From: Rubrobacter sp.
Lineage (GTDB): Bacteria > Actinomycetota > Rubrobacteria > Rubrobacterales > Rubrobacteraceae
NCBI GenBank assembly: GCA_016781705.1
Contig: JADDPV010000212.1
Span: forward strand, 1 to 9,370
DNA length: 9,370 nt
Reading direction: 5' to 3'
The notes below the pieces were generated by a model, which had not been told where the DNA came from, did not search any database, and saw only the letters and a program-made list of their open reading frames with translations. How positions within the stretch are numbered: position 1 is the stretch's first letter; each line of letters opens with the position of its first letter. The translations under genes and the position numbers were made by a program. Of the stretch, positions 1-5,702 are shown in pieces.

Positions 1-267
1 GTAAAGCCCGAGGCACCATCCGGGAGGGTGACGAAGCAGCCGTAGCCGCACCAAGATCGGCGAGCGCGAGATAGTGGCGGCGTGCAGGTAGCCATTCGGG
101 GCCATGAGGTCGTCTCTCAGCGCGAGGCGGCTGCCGATGCGGCCCTCCTCCGCTGCCAGGATCTCGACCCCCACCAGGCCCGGTAGTGTCCCGTCTCCAC
201 GCCGGTTCAATTCCTCTGTCAGCGACACCAGATACACCTCCCGCTCGGCATACCCCTGACGAACCAT
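1..267 (-). pseudogene. PaaI-family hotdog thioesterase, N-terminal part, apparently frameshifted, cut by left edge
   Basis: Reading the minus strand from ATG at 267-265 gives an opening that includes LVGVEILAAEEGRIGSRLAL and LMAPNGYLHAATI. This resembles the actinobacterial PaaI-type acyl-CoA thioesterases, whose hotdog fold carries an N-G-Y-L-H-A core before the catalytic helix. After HAATI (codon 72-70) the same frame turns into unrelated sequence. The expected continuation VALADLGA is found in a second frame (about 69-48), and GYGCFVTLPDGASGF in a third (47-3). Each switch is explained by one missing base, near 70/69 and near 48/47. The gene is therefore either a pseudogene or carries two sequence errors. 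The start is uncertain: the frame is open upstream beyond 360, and no convincing ribosome binding site precedes ATG 267 or TTG 273. The C-terminal half lies outside the window. The family assignment is from recalled motifs and is fairly secure; its substrate cannot be told. Confidence 0.72.
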
Positions 268-320
268 ATCCAAGCTCGGGTGTCTGGAGGCGACCGCATG
301 GCGAATCGTAAGCGGGAGCT

Positions 321-340
321 CCCCTGCCCGGCGCAAGGGG
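321..340. other. GC-rich hairpin in the paaI-mfd divergent intergenic region
   Basis: CCCCT (321-325) pairs with AGGGG (336-340). Inside it, GC (326-327) can pair with GC (333-334), leaving A335 bulged and a 5-base loop. It ends about 55 bases upstream of the mfd start and lies inside the possible 5' extension of the PaaI frame. No U-run follows on either strand, so it is not a clear terminator. It could be a regulator site or chance; there is no further evidence. The rest of 268-394 shows only the -10 box described separately. Confidence 0.3.
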
Positions 341-382
341 TTGCCAGTTGAACGGCACACAATGAAAGCCAGGGTGGGGCGG

Positions 383-388
383 TAGAAT
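383..388 (+). promoter_or_regulatory. Candidate -10 box for leaderless mfd transcription
   Basis: TAGAAT lies six bases before the ATG of mfd, so a transcript starting 7 bases downstream of the box would begin at or next to the A of the start codon (395). The box contains an in-frame TAG stop (383-385), so mfd cannot start upstream of it. The only purine-rich stretch, AGGGTGGGG at 371-379, is 15 bases from the ATG, too far for a normal ribosome binding site. No good -35 is seen near 360-365. Leaderless mRNAs of this layout are common in Actinobacteria. Confidence 0.5.
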
Positions 389-394
389 CGGTAT

Positions 395-3300
395 ATGCAG
401 AGCAGGGCTAAGGCACAAAACCTGCGCGCGCCCCGGAGGGTGCGCGCTTTTCTGGCGGCGACCGCCGGGCGTCCGGTCTTGCTCCTCGCCTCGACCGAGG
501 AGGAGGCCGAGCGCTATGCGCGTGACGCTCGCGTCTTCACGGGGGAGCCGGTCGTGCATCTGCCCTCGCGTGGCGTGCCTTACGGCGACGTGTTCGGTCC
601 GCCGGCGACGCGCGTCGGGGAGCGTCAGCGGGCGTTGCACTCGCTCGCCGGCGCCAGGCTCGTGGTCGCCGGTCCTCTGGCGCTCGCGGAGAGGACGCCG
701 CTCTACGAGCCGGTGCGACTGGAGGGCGGCGTCGAGTTGGAGCTAGACGCCTGCTTGGAGCGGCTTGTCTCCTTGGGCTACGAGCGGGTGGACCGCGTGT
801 CACGTCACGGGGAGTTCGCGGTGCGCGGCGGGATCGTGGACGTCTTCCCGAGCACCCGCCGCTCGCCGGTGCGCGTCGAGTGGTGGGGCGACGAGGTCGA
901 GAGCGTCCGCGCGGTCTCCATCGCTACCCAGAGGGTGGTCAGAGACCTGGAGGGCGCCGCCGTCTACGCCGCCCGCGAGGGGGACCTTGCGACTCTGGCC
1001 ACCGGGAGCGAAGAGGAATGGGCCGAGGAGGCCCGCCGCGGGGCACGCATGCCCGGGCTCGACAGGCTGCTCTTGAACTTGAGCCTCGTCTCCGCCAGAG
1101 ACCTCCTGCCGCGGGGCGTCGAGGTGTGGGCGGAGGAGCCGGGCGAAGGGTTGCCCAAGGAAGACGACGAGGTAGTCGGGGAGCTCTACGACGAAGGGTC
1201 GCTCGAGCCGGACCTGCGCTTCGTGACGACCGGCGGCGAGGCCGTGGACGAGGAGGCGCTGTCGGTCTCCGCGCCGCCGGTGGTTGCGCGCCCCGGCTCC
1301 ATCCGGGAGGCCGGCCGTAGGCTCTGGGCGCTCCTGGACGAGGGGCTGCGCGTGTTCGTCGCGTGCGGCTCGGTCGGGGAGGCGCGGCGGACGGCCTACG
1401 CCTTCGGCGAGATCGGTCGCACGGTACGGGACGCGGGGCACGCGGACGCCACTTTGGCGCCGGGCGTGTACGCAGTTCCGGGCGAGGTCGAGGAGGGCTT
1501 CTCGTACCCCGAGGGCGGCGTGGCGGTCGTCCGGCGCGACGCGCTCTTCGGCCGCAGGCCCGCGAAGGGCACGAGGACGAAGTCTCCCTCGGTCTCCTCC
1601 TTCGCGGACCTCAAGGGCGGCGACCTCGTGGTGCACCAGACGCAGGGTATCGGACGCTTCGGGGGGCTCGTCTCGAAGGAGGTCCTGGGCGCCACGCGCG
1701 ACTACATGGAGGTCAGCTACCGCGGCGGCGACACGCTGTTCGTGCCCTACGAGCAGATGGAGTTGCTGCACAAGTACGTCGGCGGCGAAGGCGCGCGCCT
1801 CGACAAGCTCGGCGGCGGCTCGTGGGCCGCCGTCACCGACCGGGTGCGCGGGCGCGTCAAGGCGCTGGCCGGGGAGTTGCTAAGGGTGCAGGCCGCGCGG
1901 GCGAGCGCCCAGGGGTTCGCCTTCCCCGAGGACTCGGAGTGGGAGCGGGAGCTGGAGGAGGACTTCCCGTTCCGTGAGACCCCGGACCAGGCCGCAGCCA
2001 TCGCGGCCGTCAAGGCGGACATGCAGGGCGAGAGGCCGATGGACCGGCTCGTTTGCGGGGACGTGGGCTTTGGCAAGACCGAGGTCGCGGTGAGGGCGGC
2101 GTTCAAGGCGGCGTTGGCCGGCAAGCAGGTGATGTTGCTCGCGCCGACCACCATCCTCGTTCAGCAGCACCACAAGACGTTCACCGAGAGGTTGGGGCGC
2201 TTCGCCGTAAAGGTGGAGAGTCTCTCCCGCTTCTCGACCGCGGCCGAGAGAAAGAGGACGCTGAGGGACTTCGCGGCCGGGGAGGTGGACGTGCTCGTCG
2301 GGACGCACGCCTTACTCGGGGCGGAGGTGCGCCCCAAAGATTTGGGGCTCGTGATCGTGGACGAGGAGCAACGCTTCGGCGTGCGCCACAAGGAGCGCCT
2401 CAAGGAGTTCGAGGCGAGCGTGGACCTGCTCACGCTGACGGCGACGCCCATCCCGCGCACGATGCAGATGGGGTTGGCTTCCTTGAGGGACATCAGCGTG
2501 ATCGAGACGGCCCCGAGCGGGCGCCGGAGCATACTCACGCACGTCGGCCCCCACGACGACAACCTCGTCAAGCGGGCGATAGAGAAGGAGGTCGCCCGCG
2601 GCGGGCAGGTCTTCTTCGTCCACAATCGGGTCGAGACCATAGACGAGGTCGCCGAGGGGTTGCGGGAGTTGGTGCCTGGTACACGCTTCGTGGTGGCGCA
2701 CGGGCAGATGCCCGAGAGGGCGCTCGAGGACGTGATGGGGGCTTTTCTGGCGCGGGAGGCGGACGTGCTGGTGACGACGACCATCGTGGAGAGCGGGCTG
2801 GACGTGGCGACGGCGAACACGCTCATCGTGGACAGGGCCGACGCGATGGGGCTGGCGCAGCTCTACCAGTTGCGCGGCAGGATCGGACGTGCCAGGGAGC
2901 AGGCTTACGCGTACCTCTTCGCGCCGCTGGGCGCGACGCTCGAGTCACAGAAGCGCCTCGAAGCCCTGATGGACTTTACGGATTTGGGGAGCGGGTTCGC
3001 TATCGCGATGCGGGACCTGGAGATTCGGGGCGCCGGCAACCTGCTGGGCTCCGAGCAGTCCGGGCACATCGCGGCGGTCGGCTTCGAGATGTACCTACAA
3101 CTCCTGGAGGAGGCGGTGGCGCTGGCGAAGGGGCAGCCCGTCGGACGCGAGGAGGGGCGGCCGGTGATCGTAGAGCTCTCCGTGGACGCGTTCCTGCCGG
3201 TGGACTACGTCCGCGACGAGGTCGAGCGGGTGGACCTGTACCGCCGGGCCTCGGGCGTGCGCTCGCTGGCGGAGCTCGACGACCTGGCCGAGGAGTTGAC

Positions 3301-3586
3301 CGAGCGCTTCGGGGAGCCGCCGGAGCCGGCGCTGAACCTGATCGGGCTCTCGCGCATAAAGCTCCTCGCCCGTGAGATCGGGGCTACGGCCGTGAACTAC
3401 CGCTCTGGCGCGTTGAGCGTCACGGGCGTTACCGCCTCGTCGTCGGCCGCGCCGGCCTTCGTTCGCAAGGCGACCGGGGGCGCGGTGGGCGGTCGGGAGG
3501 GGCGCGTGACGGTGCGCGGGTCCTCCCTCGAGCCGCTCGAGCTCGCCGAGGAAACGTTGCGGGCTCTGGGCCGGGCGGCGGGTTAG
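395..3586 (+). CDS. mfd: Transcription-repair coupling factor Mfd (ATP-dependent DNA translocase)
   Basis: Mfd displaces RNA polymerase stalled at lesions by pushing on it from upstream and recruits UvrA for nucleotide excision repair. The 1063-residue product has the full domain order. A UvrB-like N-terminal module spans about 1-300, with FAVRGGIVDVFP at 141-152. A CarD-like RNA polymerase interaction domain at about 403-465 includes LVVHQTQGIGRF. The RecG-like translocase has Walker A GDVGFGKT at 555-562, DEEQ at 656-659, TATPIPR at 682-688 and QLRGRIGR at 825-832. The translocation (TRG) motif region, with GNLLGSEQSGHIAAVGFEMY, follows at 881-900, and the C-terminal regulatory domain begins at about 922. 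It is slightly shorter than the 1148-residue E. coli protein, mainly at the N-terminus. ATG 395 is forced by an in-frame stop at 383-385. The gene stands alone, between a divergent paaI remnant and a convergent dinB. All key motifs look intact. Confidence 0.97.
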   Translation: MQSRAKAQNLRAPRRVRAFLAATAGRPVLLLASTEEEAERYARDARVFTGEPVVHLPSRGVPYGDVFGPPATRVGERQRALHSLAGARLVVAGPLALAERTPLYEPVRLEGGVELELDACLERLVSLGYERVDRVSRHGEFAVRGGIVDVFPSTRRSPVRVEWWGDEVESVRAVSIATQRVVRDLEGAAVYAAREGDLATLATGSEEEWAEEARRGARMPGLDRLLLNLSLVSARDLLPRGVEVWAEEPGEGLPKEDDEVVGELYDEGSLEPDLRFVTTGGEAVDEEALSVSAPPVVARPGSIREAGRRLWALLDEGLRVFVACGSVGEARRTAYAFGEIGRTVRDAGHADATLAPGVYAVPGEVEEGFSYPEGGVAVVRRDALFGRRPAKGTRTKSPSVSSFADLKGGDLVVHQTQGIGRFGGLVSKEVLGATRDYMEVSYRGGDTLFVPYEQMELLHKYVGGEGARLDKLGGGSWAAVTDRVRGRVKALAGELLRVQAARASAQGFAFPEDSEWERELEEDFPFRETPDQAAAIAAVKADMQGERPMDRLVCGDVGFGKTEVAVRAAFKAALAGKQVMLLAPTTILVQQHHKTFTERLGRFAVKVESLSRFSTAAERKRTLRDFAAGEVDVLVGTHALLGAEVRPKDLGLVIVDEEQRFGVRHKERLKEFEASVDLLTLTATPIPRTMQMGLASLRDISVIETAPSGRRSILTHVGPHDDNLVKRAIEKEVARGGQVFFVHNRVETIDEVAEGLRELVPGTRFVVAHGQMPERALEDVMGAFLAREADVLVTTTIVESGLDVATANTLIVDRADAMGLAQLYQLRGRIGRAREQAYAYLFAPLGATLESQKRLEALMDFTDLGSGFAIAMRDLEIRGAGNLLGSEQSGHIAAVGFEMYLQLLEEAVALAKGQPVGREEGRPVIVELSVDAFLPVDYVRDEVERVDLYRRASGVRSLAELDDLAEELTERFGEPPEPALNLIGLSRIKLLAREIGATAVNYRSGALSVTGVTASSSAAPAFVRKATGGAVGGREGRVTVRGSSLEPLELAEETLRALGRAAG

Positions 3587-3591
3587 TCTTT

Positions 3592-3662
3592 AGGTCGGCC
3601 GGCAAGACCTCTCGGATCCAGGACCGAGAGCGTACGTTTGGCGCTTCCCGGTGTTTGCCGGC
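3592..3662. other. Nested inverted repeats between convergent mfd and dinB; possible bidirectional terminator
   Basis: Three pairings are visible. CTCTCGG (3609-3615) and CCGAGAG (3624-3630) form a perfect 7-bp stem with an 8-base loop. GCCGGCAA (3598-3605) and TTGCCGGC (3655-3662) form a perfect 8-bp outer pair around it. AGGTC (3592-3596) and GACCT (3606-3610) form a competing 5-bp stem that shares two bases with the inner hairpin. The position between two convergent genes suits a terminator or transcription-collision element. There is no run of T on either strand after the stems, so a classical intrinsic terminator is not supported. Confidence 0.4.
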
Positions 3663-3676
3663 GTGGCGAGGCTCGC

Positions 3677-4189
3677 TCAGCGGTCGCGATTGGGCTTTAT
3701 GATACGGTGCAGGTCCAGGACTGGTGGTGTCACGCCAGTTTGCGTGAGCATGTCGTGGATCTGGCCGCGGTGGTGTGTCTGGTGGTTGAAGAGGTGCGCC
3801 ACTAGGAGGTGTACGGGGTCTTCGTAGGGCTTCCCCTCGTTGTTGACGTACCGGATCCTGTGGCCGAGGAACTCTTCATCCAGGCCGGAGGCGAAGGTCT
3901 CCATGCGCTCGTCTTCACGTTCCCTGGCCCGCCGTAGCTCGTCGAAGTCCTCGTAGAGGATCGCGTCGAGGCGAGTGGACGGGACCTCTTCGCCGCCGAA
4001 CCGGGCGAGCCAGATGTGGTCGCCGACCATGATGTGGTTGAGCGTCCCGTGGACGCTGCCGAAGAAGGCGGGCCGCCGTTTCTTGCGTTCGGCGTCGCCG
4101 GGACGCGCGCAGGTCTCATAGAGACGCCGGTTGGCGAGCGTGTTGTACCTCGCCAACGTTCGGAAGTGCCGCACCAACAAACCGGCCAA
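3677..4189 (-). CDS. DinB-family protein (putative metal-dependent four-helix protein)
   Basis: DinB/YfiT-like proteins are four-helix bundles with a three-histidine metal site. Some act as thiol transferases (bacillithiol or mycothiol) and many have no known substrate. Here HFRTLARYNTLANRRLYE near the N-terminus is a typical first helix. LNHIMVGDHIWLARF supplies the first histidine (about residue 52), and NHQTHHRGQ supplies the pair four residues apart (about 136 and 140). I chose TTG at 4189-4187 because GGAAGGGAG (4204-4196) sits six bases upstream; this gives 170 residues, the usual family size. The longer frame from 4261 would add 24 residues unlike the family and has no ribosome binding site, and a later GTG (4174-4172) is too far from that site. 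The gene is single, opposes mfd tail to tail and diverges from the parvulin gene. DinB here refers to the B. subtilis damage-inducible protein family, not DNA polymerase IV; function is unproven. Confidence 0.88.
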   Translation of the reverse strand: MAGLLVRHFRTLARYNTLANRRLYETCARPGDAERKKRRPAFFGSVHGTLNHIMVGDHIWLARFGGEEVPSTRLDAILYEDFDELRRAREREDERMETFASGLDEEFLGHRIRYVNNEGKPYEDPVHLLVAHLFNHQTHHRGQIHDMLTQTGVTPPVLDLHRIIKPNRDR

Positions 4190-4195
4190 AACGAT

Positions 4196-4204
4196 CTCCC
4201 TTCC
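4196..4204 (-). promoter_or_regulatory. Ribosome binding site deciding the dinB-family start
   Basis: Read on the minus strand, GGAAGGGAG ends six bases before TTG 4189-4187. It supports the shorter 170-residue protein over the longer open frame from 4261. Confidence 0.65.
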
Positions 4205-4340
4205 ACAGGCAACCGCGTCGCCGGGGCGCTCGTGACGGATACGCGCGCAAAAAGACCACACTCGTAGCCACCACGGGCTCCCAGGCCGATGCTATCTCCG
4301 GAACGATCCCGGGCCGCGGCGCAGTACCGACCGACTAAGA

Positions 4341-4349
4341 TGCTATACT
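4341..4349 (+). promoter_or_regulatory. Extended -10 promoter for the parvulin lipoprotein gene
   Basis: TG-C-TATACT is a near-consensus extended -10 element (TG at 4341-4342, hexamer at 4344-4349), with the transcript expected to start near 4356, about 53 bases before the TTG start. No clear -35 is seen at the usual spacing, which is typical for extended -10 promoters. The same 13 bases, TGCTATACTCCCG, recur before the tRNA gene at 9307-9319. A weaker relative, TGCTATCTCCGG, begins at 4290. Confidence 0.6.
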
Positions 4350-4356
4350 CCCGCGC

Positions 4357-4384
4357 GGCCTTGATCTAAGGCCTGTGTGCAGGC
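4357..4384 (+). other. Two mutually exclusive hairpins in the parvulin gene leader
   Basis: GGCCTT (4357-4362) pairs perfectly with AAGGCC (4368-4373) around a 5-base loop. GCCTG (4371-4375) pairs perfectly with CAGGC (4380-4384) around a 4-base loop. They share bases 4371-4373, so only one can form at a time. The first would lie almost at the predicted 5' end of the mRNA. This could stabilise the transcript or act as a small switch; no known riboswitch class is recognised. Confidence 0.45.
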
Positions 4385-4393
4385 AAGCAGAGT

Positions 4394-4398
4394 AAGGA
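4394..4398 (+). promoter_or_regulatory. Ribosome binding site of the parvulin lipoprotein gene
   Basis: AAGGA ends ten bases before TTG 4409 and supports that start. AAGG (4394-4397) can pair with CCTT at 4401-4404, which might mask the site. Confidence 0.55.
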
Positions 4399-4408
4399 TC
4401 CCTTCGCC

Positions 4409-5581
4409 TTGAGCAATTTTTCTTTCCGCGCACCGGTTCTGGTCGCGTGTTTTTCGGTGCTTGTTGCCCTTTTGCTCGCCGGGTGCAACCCGGCGCCGCC
4501 GACCTCGCAGACGGACTCCGGGGCGAAGAAGGTGGTGACCTTCAGGGGTGGCGAGATCACCGAAGGCGAGGTCGTGGAGGGGGTCGAGAAGGCGAACGCC
4601 GCCTCGGCGGCCCAGATGGGGATGCCGGCGCCGGAGGTCGAGCCGGGCTCGCCGGAGTTCGACGCGGCGAAGGCGCAGGTCGTGCCGCAACTGCTCGCCG
4701 TGGACCTCTCTCGGGCCTACGCGCGGGAGAACGGGCTTCGGGTCTCCGAGGAGGAGGTCCAGAAAGAGGTGGACGCGGTGAAGGCACAGGTCGGCCAGCA
4801 GGCCGAGGCGGCGGGCCAGGACCCCGAGACCGCTTTCCAGGAAGCCTTAAAGCAGTTCGGCTACACCGAGCAGTCTTTCCGGGAGGAGGTGCGGACGGGC
4901 CTGCTCGTGCAAAAGGTGCAAGAGGAGGCTGTGGGCGACGTGGGACCCTCGGAGGAGGCGGTCCGCGACTACTACGACCAAAACAAGGAGGCCTCCTTCA
5001 CCACGCCCGAGTCGCGGTGCATCAGGCACATATTGTTCGCGGCGGGCGGGGCTCCGGGTGAGGAGACCGCCGCCTCTTCGGCGGAAGCGGCGGCGGAGGC
5101 GGAGAAAAAGGCCGAAGACGTGAAGCGCCAGATCGAGGAGGGCGGCGACTTCGCCGAGCTGGCCCGCGAGAACTCCGACGATCCCGGGAGCGCGGAGAAT
5201 GGCGGCGACCTGGGGTGCAACCCGAACGGGAGGTTCGTTCCCGAGTTCGACGAGGCGGCCTTCTCGGCCGAGGAGGGCGAGCTCGTGGGACCGGTGAAGA
5301 CCGAGTTCGGGTTCCACCTCATTGAGGTCACGGAGATCCGGCCGCCCGGGGAAACCCCCTTCGAGGAGGCGCGGCCGCAGATCGAGCAACAGCTCTCGGA
5401 TGAACGACAGGCCACCGAGTTCGACAAGTGGATCCAGGACCAACTCAAAGAGCGTGACGTGAAGTACCTGCCTGGCTACGACCCCGCCGAAGCCGCCCCG
5501 CCCGAGGCCCCGGTAGCGCCGGAGGGCGAGGCCCCGCCCGAGGGGGGCGAAGAGGCCCCGCCGGAGGGCGAAGGGCAGTAG
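4409..5581 (+). CDS. PpiC/parvulin-type peptidyl-prolyl isomerase lipoprotein (SurA/PrsA-like)
   Basis: Predicted to catalyse cis-trans isomerisation of proline bonds and to assist folding of secreted proteins at the outer face of the cytoplasmic membrane. The 390-residue product begins with a lipoprotein signal: a hydrophobic stretch ending in the lipobox LLAGC, with lipidated Cys26. A SurA_N-like helical chaperone region covers about 42-180. The parvulin domain covers about 203-308 and is recognised by CIRHILF, FAELARENSDDPGSAENGGD, FVPEFDEAAFS and GFHLIEVTE. A C-terminal helix and a tail rich in Pro, Glu, Ala and Gly (about 357-390) follow. The TTG start is supported by AAGGA ten bases upstream and by giving a complete signal peptide. 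It is preceded by its own extended -10 promoter and followed by a 121-base gap before eno, so it is probably expressed separately. A SurA-like lipoprotein between mfd and eno is usual in Actinobacteria. A specific name such as prsA would be a guess. Confidence 0.92.
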   Translation: MSNFSFRAPVLVACFSVLVALLLAGCNPAPPTSQTDSGAKKVVTFRGGEITEGEVVEGVEKANAASAAQMGMPAPEVEPGSPEFDAAKAQVVPQLLAVDLSRAYARENGLRVSEEEVQKEVDAVKAQVGQQAEAAGQDPETAFQEALKQFGYTEQSFREEVRTGLLVQKVQEEAVGDVGPSEEAVRDYYDQNKEASFTTPESRCIRHILFAAGGAPGEETAASSAEAAAEAEKKAEDVKRQIEEGGDFAELARENSDDPGSAENGGDLGCNPNGRFVPEFDEAAFSAEEGELVGPVKTEFGFHLIEVTEIRPPGETPFEEARPQIEQQLSDERQATEFDKWIQDQLKERDVKYLPGYDPAEAAPPEAPVAPEGEAPPEGGEEAPPEGEGQ

Positions 5582-5702
5582 AGTCGCCGGTCCCGCGAGG
5601 GCGGCGGGGCGCTGGCGCCGCGTCCAGTTGGCGCGTAGAGTTATGGCGTAAGAACAAAGTGTTTTCGCAAACGCCGAGGTAACCCCAGGGAGGCTGGTGC
5701 TG
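5582..5702 (+). promoter_or_regulatory. Intergenic region before eno: hairpin, AT-richer island, possible promoter
   Basis: The first part is very G+C rich and holds a small hairpin, GGCG (5608-5611) with CGCC (5616-5619), without a following T-run. Then 5636-5672 is clearly richer in A and T. It carries GGCGT (5645-5649) paired with ACGCC (5671-5675), and inside that AACA (5653-5656) paired with TGTT (5660-5663). A weak -35/-10 pair is TTGGCG (5628-5633) and TAAGAA (5649-5654), with a spacer of only 15 bases. A promoter for the eno operon is expected here, but its exact position is not secure. Confidence 0.35.
5687..5693 (+). promoter_or_regulatory. Ribosome binding site deciding the eno start
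   Basis: AGGGAGG ends nine bases before ATG 5703, an ideal spacing. The in-frame GTG at 5697 would be only three bases away, so it is unlikely to be used. Confidence 0.75.

Noticed and set aside
2053..3375. A 440-residue plus-strand frame inside mfd
   Set aside because: It is a glycine and arginine-rich out-of-frame shadow of the Mfd translocase motifs.
4016..4267. An 83-residue plus-strand frame opposite the start of the dinB-family gene
   Set aside because: It is short, without a ribosome binding site, and antisense to a gene with conserved histidine motifs.
4289..4294. TAGCAT on the minus strand as the -10 box of the dinB-family gene
   Set aside because: No matching -35 was seen and the distance to the start is about 100 bases; the same bases could equally be a degraded plus-strand promoter motif.
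5608..5619. GC hairpin after the parvulin gene as an intrinsic terminator
   Set aside because: The stem is only 4-5 pairs and no T-run follows, so termination here is unsupported.
5697..5702. GTG 5697 as the start of enolase
   Set aside because: Spacing to AGGGAGG is only three bases, while ATG 5703 has nine and matches the family N-terminus.
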